Origin: Pseudisothecium myosuroides
Taxonomy: Eukaryota > Streptophyta > Bryopsida > Hypnales > Lembophyllaceae
Reading direction: 5' to 3'
NCBI GenBank assembly: GCA_951799445.1
Contig: OX637289.1
Coordinates: forward strand, 310,001 to 374,000
Length of the DNA stretch: 64,000 nt
In this document: positions 1-12,305 of the stretch, in pieces
Position numbering within the stretch: the first letter of the stretch is position 1
Layout: every line of letters starts with the position of its first letter
The notes under the pieces: model-generated
What the model was told of the DNA's origin: nothing
Seen by the model: the letters and a program-made list of their open reading frames with translations, nothing else
Database searches by the model: none
Translations under genes and position numbers: made by a program

Positions 1-243
1 TGAAGGGAGCAGATTGATACTTATATGCTACTTTTTCAACTTTTACTCAAGGTTTCAGACATGGCCTGGATATGCAGAAGGAGCTCTTTTCAACTGATGG
101 AGGACGTACACTTGAAAGGGGGCCAAAGACTTGAGGAGATTCAGTCCTACACTTTTTCTAGATGAGAAGTTGGATTTCTATCTGTGGTGTTACTCTGTTG
201 TTGAAGCGGAACCGTTAGAAGTTTGTGTACGCAGAGCCACAAA

Positions 244-3200
244 ATGTCCGCATTATTGCACCTTTTGTCGCATCATAGGCAGCAGACGAGATGCTATTTG
301 GTGCTTGGAGCTGGTGCACGGGTGAGTGAGCGTCCGGCCATTCACCTGTTCTACGGAAGTAGTTAGATGACTTGTGACTTGTCTGAACTGAAGTACCGTG
401 GTCATGTTAGCGACACATGTGTCCGATACGTTTAGGTCCGTCGACAGCAGTATATTTGATCAATACGGTGGTACGCTTCTCCCAAACTGACAGGACGTGA
501 ACTTGGTGGTTGGACGTTAAACATTAAATCTTAGAACCGATGAGTACCTTATGCTGAAACTGATACCACTTGAATGTTTTTTTTGACAGACTGTCGGGGA
601 TTTGTGTGACCAGGATGCCTGTGTGATCACACTCTTGAAGTCTCCATGGCATATACAACCGTGTATTTTATGTGTCTCAGCCTCCTATGGAGGAAGGAGC
701 AGCGGACCCATTAGGTGTTCATCGTCATCAGTTTGGAGAAAACCCTCTGTGAGTACCAATTTTCGAAGGAGAAAAACTTTGCCCGCTAGTGCGAAAGCGT
801 CAAAGCAAGCAGCTCAAGTTAGTGGTGGGAGTAAGCGCATGCAAAGCGCAACGAACGCTAGTGAAGCAATTGATCTTTTGAAGAACCGACTACAACAGGG
901 CATTGCAATAGACTCGTACTCCTATGTTGAAATTCTGAAGCGGTGCTTGAAGCAGGAAGATCTTCCGGCAGTAAAGCAAGTTCATGAGTGCACCATTGAG
1001 AGTGGCATGCTGCAGAATATATATGTGGCAACCAACCTATTGAGTGGATACATCAGATGTGGGAGACTGGAGGATGCATGCAGAGTGTTTGACGAACTTG
1101 CGAAGAAGAATGTTGTTACTTGGAACGTCATGATTGGAGGTTATGCTCAGCACAGTTGTGTGAAAGACGCCATGGAAGTTTTCCATCGCATGCGAAAGGA
1201 AGGTGTGCAACCTAATGCAGTTACTTACTTGAGCATCCTGAAAGCCTGTTCGAGGCCATCAGCCTTGAAGTGGGTCGAGGAAGTTCATGCACATATCAGA
1301 GAGGGTGGGTTGGAATCAGATGTTCGTGTCGGGACTTCGCTCCTTAAAATGTATGCGAAGTGTGGGAACATAGAGGAGGCAAGGAACACTTTTGATAAGT
1401 TGGCGAGTCGCAATGTGATTACCTGGAATGTGATGATTGGAGCATATGCCGACAGTGGTGATGGTGAGGAAGCATATCGACTTCTTCTCCAAATGAAACG
1501 GGAAGGTCTCAAGCCAGACGCCTTTACATATGCGAGTATCCTGAATGCATGTGCAAGCGTGGGGGCTTTGGAGTGGGTCAGGGAGGTTCACAGGCATGCC
1601 CTTGAAGCCGGATTTGAGTCGGATTTGCGTGTGGGCAACGCGCTGGTGCACATGTATGCAAAGTGTGGCAGTATCGATGATGCGCGACTCGCTTTTGACA
1701 AGATGGAGGAACGGGACGTGATTACTTGGAACGTGATGATTGGAGGACTTGCGCAACATGGCTGTGGTTCTGAAGCATATCGACTTCTTCTCCAAATGAA
1801 ACGGGAAGGCTTCAAACCAGAGGTAATCACTTATATGAGCATCCTGAATGAATGTTCAAGCGCGGGGGCTTTGGAGTGGGTCAGGGAGGTTCATAGCCAT
1901 GCCCGTGAAGCCGGATTTGAGTCAGATGTGCGTGTGGGCAACGCGCTGGTGCACATGTATGCAAAGTGTGGCAGTATCGATGATGCGCGACTGGCTTTTG
2001 ACAAGATGAAGGAACGGGACGTGATTACTTGGAACGTGATGATTGGAGGACTTGCGCAACATGGCTGTGGTTCTGAAGCAAATCGACTTCTTCTTCAAAT
2101 GAAACGGGAAGGTCTCAAACCAGACGCCTTTACATATGCGAGTATCCTGAATGCATGTTCAAGCGCGGGGGCTTTGGAGTGGGTCAGGGAGGTTCATAGC
2201 CATGTCCTTGAAGCGGGACTTGAGTCGGATTTGCGTGTGGGCAACGCGCTGGTTCACATGTATGCTAAATGTGGCAGTTTGGATGATGCACGGGTGGTTT
2301 TTGAGAGGATGGAGGATCGTGATGTAATCACATGGAACGTGATGATTGGTGGACTTGCAGAGCATGGATGTGGGCGTGAAGCCCTGGAAGTCTTTAAAAC
2401 TATGATTGCAGACGGTGTGAAGCCCAATGAGATCTCATTCGTTGCAGTGTTGTCAGCTTGTAGTCATTCAGGCCTTGTGGATGAGAGCTGTAGACATTTT
2501 TTGGCTATGACACAAGATTATGGCATCGAACCTAGTGTGGTGCTTTGTACCTGCATGGTGGATGTTCTTGCGCGAGCAGGACACTTGGAGGAAGCTAAGC
2601 TCTTGATTGACAACATGCCGGTGGAACCAAATGGTGCAACTTGGGGAGCCTTGCTTGGTGCTTGTAGAACGTACGGTAATGTGGAGTTGGGCAAACTTGC
2701 CGCTAATGAGCGTCTCAAGTTGGAACCGAAGGATGCTTCTGCATACGTGCTTCTCTCGAATATCTATGCTGCAGCTGGCAAGTGGGAGGAGGTGTTGTGG
2801 GTGCGCACTATGATGCAGGAGAGAGGTATACGCAAGGAGCCAGGGCGTAGCTGGATTGAAGTTGATAACAAGGTCCATGACTTCGTTGCAGGGGATACTT
2901 CTCACTCAGAAGCGAAGGAGATCTATGCTGAGCTGAGGAGATTGAGTGAGACAATTAGGGCCGAAGGCTACATTCCTGATACCCGGCTAGTGTTGCGGAA
3001 CATTGAGGAGGAGGAGAAAGAACTTGCTCTTTGCTCCCATAGCGAGAAGTTGGCTATTGCTTACGGACTCATGCGGACACTTTCTGGACAGCCAATTCGG
3101 GTGTTCAAGAACCTTCGAGTGTGTTCAGACTGCCATACAGCAACCAAGTTTATCTCAAAGGTGATTGAACGAGATATTGTTGTGAGGGATGCTAATCGCT

Positions 3201-3247
3201 TTCACCACTTCCAAGATGGCGTGTGTTCTTGTGGTGATTACTGGTGA
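244..3247 (+). CDS. PPR protein of the PLS class with E, E+ and DYW domains (organelle RNA C-to-U editing factor)
   Basis: The frame is open from 590 to the TGA at 3245-3247. It encodes consecutive PPR repeats with moss-type motifs such as MYAKCGSIDDAR and DVITWNVMIGG. The E/E+ region follows (GATWGALLGACR; PG box around KEPGRSW). The DYW domain has the HSE zinc/catalytic motif (SHSEKLAIAYG), the CSDCHTATK metal ligands and the terminal CSCGDYW. No ATG opens this frame before 839, yet the upstream frame is basic and Ser-rich like a transit peptide. I infer a first exon at 244-321 (26 codons, ATG at 244) ending in GTGAGT. The intron would be 322-589, ending in a T-run and GACAG, and it joins in phase 0 to give about 911 residues. 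In the known family, such proteins bind organelle transcripts one repeat per base and the DYW domain deaminates cytidine. The DYW call is near certain; exon 1 needs RNA evidence. Confidence 0.93.
1469..2377 (+). repeat. Three tandem 303-bp units within the PPR gene
   Basis: Units begin at 1469, 1772 and 2075, and a diverged fourth begins at 2378. Each encodes 101 residues, about three PPR motifs, and starts with GAAGCATATCGACTTCTT or a close variant. The nucleotide sequences are almost identical, so the repeats duplicated recently or are kept alike by gene conversion. This lengthens the predicted RNA-binding track without breaking the frame. Confidence 0.9.
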
Positions 3248-4766
3248 CCAGGTTGGCAATCTTGACCAATTGTTGGCTATCTTGTTTTCTAAATTTCTTG
3301 ACCATGATTTTTGCATGCAATTGTAATTTGAAAATTTTCATTGTAATTTATCATCATCTACGAATATAGTTATTGTGTTGATCATTGATTGAAAACAATT
3401 GCATTGGTTGGAAATGACTTGAGGGAGGTATTCATAGAGGTTGTTGTCTCTACATTTTCTTCAGCAATGGTTTTTGTGAAGAAGTTGAAATCAAAGGATG
3501 GCAAATTTTAGTTAGAATTGGCCGTAGGACTCCCCTATCCATACAATATGCATCCTTTAATTGGCAACTTCAAAATGTATTTACAAAAGAAGTGTCAAAA
3601 TGATTGTTTTGAAGTTCTTCGTTCAAGATGGCCATGCTAGTAGTTATTTTTTCTTAGTAGCAAAGTCACTCTTGTTGCTATTGTAGTTGATGTGCTCATA
3701 AATAGGTAACTCAATTTTTGATCCTTGCCTTGGTGTGAATTTTGGAAGTCAATGTTGAGGCTAGGTGATTATAATTAGTGAGATTTATGTCAATGTGGCT
3801 CTAAGCTCAAGAGAAATAAATTGATTTTGATCTTGGATGTAATTTTATTGTAGTCGAAGTTTTGGGGTTTACATGGTATTGTCTTTTCCTTCATTTCTTG
3901 CTCTTCTATGTGTTGTTTGGTTGGGTTTGTCTTAGTTGCCATAAGTGCCCCATCTACACTCTAGTTTTGGAGGCGCTTGCTTCAGAGATTTGGTGTGAGT
4001 TTTAGGCTTTTCAATTGTAGTAGGGGATCTATGTTTAGGAATTATGACTTGGTTGTTACTAAAGTGATTTTTTCTATTAGTGTGGGACACGAATTTACAA
4101 AAGATGCACTAGTTGTAATATATTTTCTTTCAAATTAGTGTGGCATGAAATATTGAGTGGGTTCTACTAATTCCCACAAAATAAATTTAGTACTTGGCAA
4201 ATCTACAACCTCTCTACAATCTATAGATGTTGGTTAGTGTTTGAAAAATTTGTAATTTCTTTAGTATTGTATTTATAGAAAATAAATTGAAGTAATGGAT
4301 AAATCTATAACCTCTTTTAATTTTATTGTGATGCTAATATTGCACACTTACTAATTGGATGAATCAATGGTGCTAAAATTAGAGCTAATATTACACTTGG
4401 AACCTTTGTAACAATTGTCACTGGGGACAAATGGGCTTCTAAATGAAGTTACATGTATTTGCAACTTCACATGTGGAAATTGTTCAATTAGGTATGTACA
4501 CAACATGGCAAATTCTCAAGATAAATTTGGGATTGTCTTATTATAAGATGTGTCAATAGAGAAGGTTGCCTTTTTATATTCTACCACAAATTACTGACTC
4601 TTTCATTGTCAATTTTGTTGAATTGGCTTGCTTTTACACTCCTGAATTATGACATTCATTTGCATACAGATCTAGGAGAGGTATTCTCTAATAGATTTTT
4701 TTTATTTTCAAGTTGTCAACCCTAAAAATTGCTAAAGGGGTGGAATCTAGTCAAATTAACGACATT
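3248..4766. other. AT-rich intergenic DNA, nothing recognised
   Basis: This is the 3' flank of the PPR gene. I see no open frame of note, no RNA gene and no repeat shared with the rest of the window. The gene's poly(A) site should lie here, but I cannot place it. Confidence 0.6.
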
Positions 4767-5118
4767 AAGTGTCTATATGTACGTACATGATAGCATTTTG
4801 TAGATATTATATAGAACTCAAATGCTAGAGTGAATCACACTCGTGGCAGTTATATACATTACTCTAGTCTTTTGTGGATCAAAAGGGAATTGCCTTGCAA
4901 TTTTGTATCGGTGAACCAAAGTTTATTATAAGTAGATGACCTTTTCATAATGAATGTGGGACTCCCGTCTATGTTTTCACCAGTCATTCACTCTTGTTGG
5001 TATTCTTCTCATCTATTTTGTTAGTTTTGATATGTTTTTAGTCCATTTTCTTTCTAAAATTTAGCCTTTTCAGCTCTTATTTCACTAGAAAACTCTCGTT
5101 TTAATGAATATAATGTTT
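4767..5118 (+). promoter_or_regulatory. Duplicated promoter-like module, copy 1
   Basis: About 350 bp matches 17812-18158 read on the other strand. The match runs from AGTGTCTATA through a TATA-like ATTATAAGTAGATGACC (about 4924-4940) to the start codon context ATGAATATAATG at 5104. The TATA-like box lies about 170 bp upstream of that ATG, so it looks like a promoter plus 5' leader. Similarity stops just after the ATG, so the module has been joined to different downstream sequences. Confidence 0.55.
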
Positions 5119-5361
5119 GATCCTAAAACGTATGATGGATGGGACACAAAAGCAGGGAATTTGTGGGTCGAGGATACACCTATATTACGGATCTGGTCGA
5201 GCATGGGCGTTAACATGATAGCTTTCAAGGCGCGTGGGAAAAGGGGTGTTGATGATCAACCTCAAGTTCTTCCAAATGTCAAAATTCCCAAAGCACAGTT
5301 CGACATTATCAAGTCATCAGTGGCGGTGATTTTGGCTAAATCTAACAATGATGTGTCCTGA
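5104..5361 (+). CDS. Unidentified 85-residue ORF behind the promoter-like module
   Basis: The ORF starts with ATG at 5104 and ends with TGA at 5359-5361. Its product begins MNIMFDPKTYDGWDT and is hydrophilic, with no signal peptide, membrane segment or motif I recognise. The promoter-like repeat runs directly into its start codon, which favours real expression now or in the past. It may be the first exon of a longer gene or a fragment of an element protein. Confidence 0.35.
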   Translation: MNIMFDPKTYDGWDTKAGNLWVEDTPILRIWSSMGVNMIAFKARGKRGVDDQPQVLPNVKIPKAQFDIIKSSVAVILAKSNNDVS

Positions 5362-7489
5362 ACAGAAGAGGAGGAATAGTTTAGATTTTTGTTATTTTAT
5401 TATTATTCTTGGTGTTCAAGTAGAATGCGCTTTTGCATTTAGATGTATTCAAATGTTTTTAGTTTCATTTTGTAGTGTTTGAAGTCGAGGATATTATCAC
5501 CATGTCACAATGTTTGAATTCTATTAATATTAAGTATTATTTTATTTGTGTTTGCATTTTATGTAAAGTATTTTTGCTTTCTTCCAATTGAATGTGTTTT
5601 TTTGGTTCTATTGTATTTTATGTGAAATGTTTGACAACACAAGTATGTACATTATTTACTATTTCTACACAAACAAGTCTAAGTTTAAAAAAAAATCCTA
5701 CTTTCAAACTTGTTGGCCTATTATATTTTTATATTAATAATTTAAAAAAAAAATCTAAATGTTCACAGCGGGTTCTTGCTACTTGGTTAGTTGGTTTAGT
5801 ATGAGCAAAATATACAAAATAGTATTTTGACATTTCCGAGTCTCTATTTAATGAATACTAAGTTAACTCTAAATATAGAAGGAATTAAAATGAGAATCTA
5901 ACTTGTCTCAATTTAACGAATAAGGCCTTACAGTACCACGTAAACAATTTGGAATTTACAATAAAAGTACATTCCGAAACAAAAACTATTTATTATTCTT
6001 GCATTTATAGTGACACCGATATACATCGCACACACTTAAATCACCTAGTTTCAACATTAACCTCTAAAGGTCATTGTCCCTCAAAGGGACAACAGGAAAT
6101 TTAGGTTGGTATTGTAGAAGTCATTTTAGAATGGATGTTTGTGAAATTTTGAAACAAAATGTGGACTTACATGAACTTCATCAAAATACATATATATTTT
6201 TTTATCAAGTGCCCAAATTAAAAGTTATGGTGCTTGAAGTTTCTTAGGCAAAAAGGGCAACTTTGAGCAGTTGGAAAAAAACTCATCTGTTTCTAAAATT
6301 TGGCATGTATATAATTGCCATGATATAATAGGCAATGGTAAAAAAAACTATGTGTAGTGCAAAAATCTCATTTCATGAGAAGTTAAAGATTTCTAACCCT
6401 ATCCAGTAAGGTCCAAAAAAATCCTTTTCTTCTATAAGCTTGCAATCTACACAATCAAATGGGTTGAAATTTTCTACATTCCCATAGTAGCCATCTAGTA
6501 CACTTTCATACAAATAAATTTCAAAAAAGAAACTTATTCTATTGTATTTTTTCTCAATGCACTTAAACATGATAATTTTTGACAACTTGTTAAATGTACT
6601 CTCAATCTTGTAGGCAATAACTTCCAAAATTGACACCAAGGCAAGGGTCAAAAATCAAGTTACCTAATTATAAGCACAATAGTTGAAGCAACCAGAGTAA
6701 ACTTGCTATTGGAAAAAAATAAAAACTTGCATGGTCTTCTTGAAGGAAGGACTTCAAAATAATCATTTGATATTTCCATGTGAAAAGTCTTCTCAATAAA
6801 GAATCTTTAGATTTTGACGTTGCCAACAAAAGGATGTAAGGTGAATGCTAGTGCTAAAATCATTTCTATGGCTAAATTTGCCAGCCTTTGATTTCGTATT
6901 CTTCACAAAAACAATAGGTGAAGAAAATGCAAGAGGTGACAACCTCTATGAACATGTTCTTAGAGTCATTTCCAACCAATGCAATAGTTTTCAATCAATG
7001 ATCAACACCATAGAGGTTTCATTCCTATTTTGACCCTAAATTGGATATTTGTGGATGTTAGGGCTCTGGGTCTATAACTAATCTCAACACTCTATTTGAA
7101 CTATTGGATAACTCCTAGAAGGTTGATGATGACTTTGGAAGTGTTTTAGGCACTTCCCGGACTTTCTGGGTCATGGCACCGTATTTGTAGGGACTTCTAC
7201 CGAATACGCTGTTAATTTGCTTTCTATGACTTAAGACTAGATTTATTTGTAAAAATGAGCAAAAAGCAGAAAAAATAAATTCCGAGGCCCAGGTGACAAC
7301 TACGGGGCTCACATGGCCCAACCAAATTACATCATGAGGATCTTTTTTGAAATGCGGTGTAAGAGTACTTTGGTCCATTAGAAGTAGAACCTAGGGTGTC
7401 ATTGGTGGCTCAACCAAATTATGTTATTAGGGTCCTTGAAGTGGGGGGAGGAGGTAGTTGAACCCACATAATTGCGTAAGATCAATAGT
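5362..7489. other. AT-rich intergenic DNA, nothing recognised
   Basis: The stretch holds many homopolymer runs and short chance frames. No gene, RNA or bounded repeat could be supported. Confidence 0.5.
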
Positions 7490-7990
7490 GTTAGAAAGAA
7501 AAGAAAGGGGAAGAAAAAAAAGAGGAAAGAGAAGGAAGGTTAGAGGCTAGTTGAAAAAGCAAGGGGAAAACCCAAGAAGCTATGTAATGACCACAAAACT
7601 TTATAAACAAAGATATGTCAAGCCATGGTGGGATTTCTAGAAGACAAAGAGGATGGTAAAAGAAGGCAAGATAGGGGGAAACCTTGACAACGTAATACAG
7701 GATCTCCAAGTTGAAGTAGGCCACTAATTTTCCTCTAGTACTTTAAATTACTTAGTTAGTCATTGCAAATTAGGGTTGAGGCCTAGGAGTAGGTTGGATC
7801 ATCAAGACTAGAAGTTATAACAAGTTTGACCATAGAACCCCAGAGAAGGTAGATAGAGGGTTCCAAAAACATAAAATATATAGGATTTGAAGCTAAAACA
7901 AGAAAGATCTAGGCAGATGAAGCTTAGCACGTAGGTTGGATGAAAAACAATTAAGAATATCTAAGACATTAGAGAAAAAATAGGGCCTCT
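7490..7990 (+). mobile_element. Old fragment of the giant-LTR family (fragment G)
   Basis: The stretch around 7670-7716 matches the mini-exon of LTR D. Read in that frame it gives GGNLDNVIQDLQVE, against GGNLDRLIQDLQYE in D. The ATG is lost and the donor position now reads GTAGGC. Flanking sequence also aligns with D (for example GATGAAGCTTAGCACGTAGGTTGGATGAA against the D segment near 13210-13245). The ends are too eroded to place. Confidence 0.5.
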
Positions 7991-8356
7991 AGAGGGCCGG
8001 TCTACAACCCTAAAAGGACCTTCAGGGTTAGGTTTTTTTTGGCTAAAAAAATGATTTTTCTCCTATTCGCGCCCACTAGAAGTTGCGGTGTCAGATGCTT
8101 AGCAATGGCTCAACAAACCAATATAAAGAGTTTAAAAATCAAGGTTAAAGTACTTTAATGCACCTTAACCCTGAATTTCAATAAACCTAAGTTAGGATTA
8201 AAAAAATTCAGCTAATTGAAGTGACTTTTGAGGCTAGTTTTCTTAGGAACCAAGCTTCAAAAGCCACTTCAATTAGCTAAATTTTCAATTGACTTCATTT
8301 GTTCAATTGGCAAATTGAGCAATTGAAGTCTAACTAAGGCACTTGCTTAATTTAAT

Positions 8357-8794
8357 GTGTTAGAACTTGAGAAGAGAAGCTCATTATACTAGTGGGCTAG
8401 TAGTAGGGGAGACAATGCATGTGGGATATATGAATTAGGAAGAAAAGGAGCTTGGTCGCTCATTTTGAAGTAAAATTAAAAAAAATGTCCCTTTCAACTC
8501 CTCTTTCAAATTTGTCTATAACTTTTAGGTGGAGGCTCGAAACCTCAAACAGATTTTTAGAAATGAAAGGTAACATAATTCCACCATTTTTTTTAGTTCA
8601 AAGTTTTTCCAAAAACGTTTTTCTACTATGCCTAAATGAGGTCTGAAATTTCAGATTTTACACCATTTTTGAATTCTACTTTAAAATGAGTGACCAAGCT
8701 CCTTTTCTTCCTAATTCATATATCTCACATGCATTGTCTCTCTTACTACTACTCCACTAGTGTAAAGAGTTTCCCTTCACAAGTTCTAACTCAC
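8357..8794. repeat. Fold-back repeat with ~135-bp inverted arms
   Basis: The left arm (8357-8485) and right arm (8655-8794) are inverted copies of about 85-90% identity around a ~170-bp loop. Shared landmarks are TTAGAACTTG, GACAATGCATGTG and GGAGCTTGGTC on one strand and their complements on the other. It resembles a MITE or fold-back element, but I could not find terminal target duplications. It would form a long RNA hairpin if transcribed. Confidence 0.7.
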
Positions 8795-9059
8795 TAACCT
8801 TTGAAAGTGGCTATTGAAGGTAGTTGCCTACTGTAGTGCTATTTGCTTCAATAGCCATTTGATTTTGCTTACTTGAAACTTAAATTGTTTCAATTAAGTC
8901 AAATTAAATCCAATTAAGTCAAATTCTATGGCTTGTTGAATTTAATTTGACTTAATTGATACCATTGATAATTAGGCAAGGTTTGTAACTTTAAAAACTC
9001 CAGATACAATGGTTTGTGTGTTAATTAAAAAAATTAAAAGTTAAAAAAATTTTAGGCAT

Positions 9060-9329
9060 CACTATAAGAAACCCCTATTTTAGGTGACAAGCCCTAATTT
9101 TTTATGACGGATTTTAGATAATGTCAATGTTGACAATCCAAAATTTTTATGTCAACAAAAATGTCCAACATAACATCAATATTGGCATAAAAACATTGGA
9201 TTGTCAATATTGATGTTACGTTGTACATTTTTGTTTACATAAATTTTTTGGATTGTCAACATTGACATCATCTAAAATCCGTCATAAAAAATTAGGGCTC
9301 GTCACCTAAAACAGGGGTTTCTTATAGTG
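9060..9329. mobile_element. CACTA-type MITE, copy 1 (270 bp)
   Basis: It starts CACTATAAGAAACC and ends GGTTTCTTATAGTG, the CACTA-superfamily terminus. It is flanked by the 3-bp direct repeat CAT (9057-9059 and 9330-9332), as expected for that superfamily. Most of the element is self-complementary, including inner repeats TGTCAATGTTGACA and ATCCGTCATAAAAAATTAGGGCT. There is no coding capacity, so it would need transposase from elsewhere. A second copy lies at 45001-45270. Confidence 0.85.
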
Positions 9330-9744
9330 CATGAAAACAATTATAGCTTGACTGTTTTTGCAAAAGTCACACACTGTGACTACTCACTTTGGCCACTTTT
9401 GGGAGTGTCAAATAAGCTTTTTAATAGCTTGGTTTGTCATTCCAAAGTAGCCCTCCCATGGCCTGAAATTTTCTCTAATGAAGGACAAGATAAAGAAATT
9501 GAGAATTAAAAGTAATTTAGAAAGTGAAATTCGAAATTCGAAATTAATTTGGAAAGTTCAAAGTTAGATTAGTAGCAATTAGTCGATGAAGTTTAATTCC
9601 TAAGAGTCTAGGTTGTGTTTCCCAAAATCAATCCATGATGAACTACTATCTGAGAAATTTGGCACATCGTCATCAAAAATCACATCGGGTGGAGTTGACC
9701 ATTGAAATTGACAGAACATTAGGGTCCGGAGGTGCAATGAAAAT

Positions 9745-9924
9745 TTGGAAGGAGTTGACCGTCCTGATCGGAAGATTATAACAGTCAAAGTGGTGTGGAA
9801 AATGGTGGGCAGTGTGATTTTGGAGGAGGTTTACAACTTCAGAGTGACACCATGGCCAAAGAAAGTGGGCTTTTATCGTGAATTTTTGGCTAGGGATGGG
9901 GTTAGTAGTGATATCATGGCCTGC
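9745..9924 (+). pseudogene. Unidentified coding fragment interrupted by LTR D
   Basis: A frame from 9745 reads with protein-like composition (…VILEEVYNFRVTPWPKKVGFY…) up to the exact left end of LTR D at 9925. If D and one copy of its target duplication are removed, the frame continues at 14222 for about 10 codons to a possible GTAACA donor. I do not recognise the family. The LTR insertion is what broke it. Confidence 0.4.
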
Positions 9925-11192
9925 TGTGAGCTCCCAATTCGTCACTTGAGACTCATAGTCTTTTTTTTTCTTAGATTGTGCAATTTATGTCGTAATTATA
10001 CACAAAAAGCCCTAAAAAGAGTGTAAAACCAGAATGGACATGTTACATACCAATATGCCCTTTGGTCCTAAATAGCCTTTTCTCCTTAGAATAGTCCTAA
10101 AACCCACTTGTAAATAGGTTGGAGCCATAGAAGTAGTGGGAACTAGAAGGTTTGAGGGTTCTTACCCAAAATAGCCTAAAATCACTATGCAAGTGACCAA
10201 GCTGGGCTAAATTGGTCTGAGGGAAGTCTAGAGAGATTCTTAGGTAGATTCTCCAAGAGAGGTTTCAGTTTCCCCATTCCATCGTCGAATAGTAGAAACC
10301 CCAATTGTTAGCTTGCAAGTGTCACTTTCGCAAGACAGGCCAGTGGAGGAATCTACGCTCACCGGATTGTGATCTTGGGTCTAAACTGTACCGGGAAGTC
10401 AAAAGCGAAATCCATTTGCCAAGATTCCCCCGTATGCGGAAGATTCTCTGATTGCCGGTAAACCAACGGAGGTATCTTTTTGCCCTCCGTACCAAAACAT
10501 GCAAGATCAAGATGTGACCTTGCAAATCTCTTGGAAAACCCCATGAGAGGTTCCCTAAGAAGTTTCAGAATTTTCTGGATTGAAGAAATACTCCTTCCGG
10601 ACGGTCAACCGCCTAAAACCACGATGGGAAGTTCACGATAATTACCCAGGTAGCGGTAAAATCTCACTAAAAATTAGGATAGTTTCTTTTATGCTAATAA
10701 CGCGCCTCGACGAGTTTCATGGTGTTTCGATAGCGGGAGACGGCCGAATCACCGACATTCCTTCGAATTATCCACGTGGCGGGATTTACGTTTAGTTGAC
10801 CGGCGTCCCGGGAGCACACGAAGTCGAAACGAAGTCAACGAAGGGTCTTTTCTTACTCCCTAAGACCCCCCAGACCCCCCTGGCTAGTCACCCTTGTCAG
10901 AAAAGGTAACCTCCAAAAAGTAGATTTTTACCTCTTTTACTGACTCTAGTTGGCGATAGTTTACGGTGGAATTTTGGCGTTGAAATAGGGGATGAGGAGA
11001 CCTCAAGACTAAAAATGGCCTTCTGAAGCCAATGGCGCAATCGGTTTTTGATTTGGAGTTAATCTCCAATAGTTAGAGTGTTGAACCAGCGTAAAATTCA
11101 AACTACGTGAAAATCCTAGAAGATAAGGATGAAAATCCAAGTTGATAGGGTTACCTAGGTTAAAAGAGGGGAGGTGAGGGCCTTGAGAAACC

Positions 11193-11200
11193 TATAAAAG
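11193..11200 (+). promoter_or_regulatory. TATA box of LTR D
   Basis: TATAAAAG sits in CCTATAAAAGGGCCCTCATTT, followed by a pyrimidine-rich start region. The same block recurs in LTRs A, B, C and E at a comparable distance from the LTR start. Confidence 0.75.
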
Positions 11201-12066
11201 GGCCCTCATTTCTCTCCAAAACCACCCCCATTCATGTTTTGGGTCCGTGGGTCCAACTTATGTTGGATTTTTTGGCGATTTTAGCCAAAGGCACTTCCAC
11301 GGTGTTTTGAGCACGTGGTGCTCCGTTGTTGTTCTATTTTCAGCTTTTGAAGGTCTTGGGGGTCCTTCTTCCTTTGTGTTTATGAGTTTTGAGTAGCCTT
11401 GGGTATTATTTGGCTTATTTTTGAGTCACTTTGGTCACTAACTTGTCAGTTGAAGTACTTGTTTGAAGCACTAACTTGCTTAGGAGCTCTTTGAGTTTTG
11501 TCCTGATTCTAAAGCTCCCTCCGCAGCGCCTTAGCTTTGCCGCCCACTGGGGGGTCTTTTAGTGTTTAAGGATTGTGTTTTTTGACCCACGTGTCTAGAT
11601 TAACCTCCGAGTGTTCTCTCTCAGTCGGGGAACTCTTTTGCTTTCTCTAAGAACCCTTGGCGTGTGGTCCTCCCCCCGTACGGTGGAGTTGTGGGCCCCC
11701 CAAGGTGGTTATGTTCTAACGGTTTTTCCTTCCTCTTTTGAAATTGTTTGTGGTCACGTGAGCCCTCCTTGTTGACGGCAAAGCTTTGACTATTAACCCC
11801 CCTAGTCCTAGAGTGAGTATTAAAAAAACCCGCCATACGGCGAAGCTTTGAACCCTCGAGTAGGGAGAAATCCTAGACTTGGTGTTAAACCCAACTCCAC
11901 GGCGAAGCCTTGATCTCCCCAGAGAACTCGGTTCAAAGTTTAGTTTCCAAGACAAGCTTGGAAACTCTCAAAGTTTAGCCTCCAAGAAATAGGTTCCACG
12001 AAAGGATAAACTCCCCCTTAGGGGTAGACTAGGTTAGGATTTAGAATTAGGTGAAATTATCATAAA

Positions 12067-12305
12067 TTCCGACTCCCCCGACAGCTAGACCCGACCCCCG
12101 GCAGCTGGACTTCCAACCCTAGCAGTTGGACTCCCGACTCCCCCGGCGAGACCCGGATCCGACCCCTCGGCAGCTGGACCCGACCCCCAGCAGAGACCCA
12201 GACCCCGACTCCCCGGCAGCTGGACCCCGACTCCCCCGCAGTTGGACCCCGACTTCCCGGCAGCTGGACTCCCGACCCCGGCAGCAGCTGGACTCCCGAC
12301 TCCCT
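12067..12305 (+). repeat. GC-rich hypervariable tandem repeat in LTR D
   Basis: Imperfect units of roughly 18-25 bp contain GGCAGCTGGAC(T/C)CCGAC. Frames that stay open here on either strand are products of the repeat. Other LTR copies carry unrelated tandem repeats at the same place. Confidence 0.8.

Noticed and set aside
602..604. TTG start for the PPR frame at 602
   Set aside because: Plant nuclear genes rarely start at TTG, and a phase-0 splice from an ATG exon at 244 explains the upstream frame better.
1285..2905. Minus-strand ORFs under the PPR gene
   Set aside because: They are shadows of the repetitive PPR coding strand, with no conserved content.
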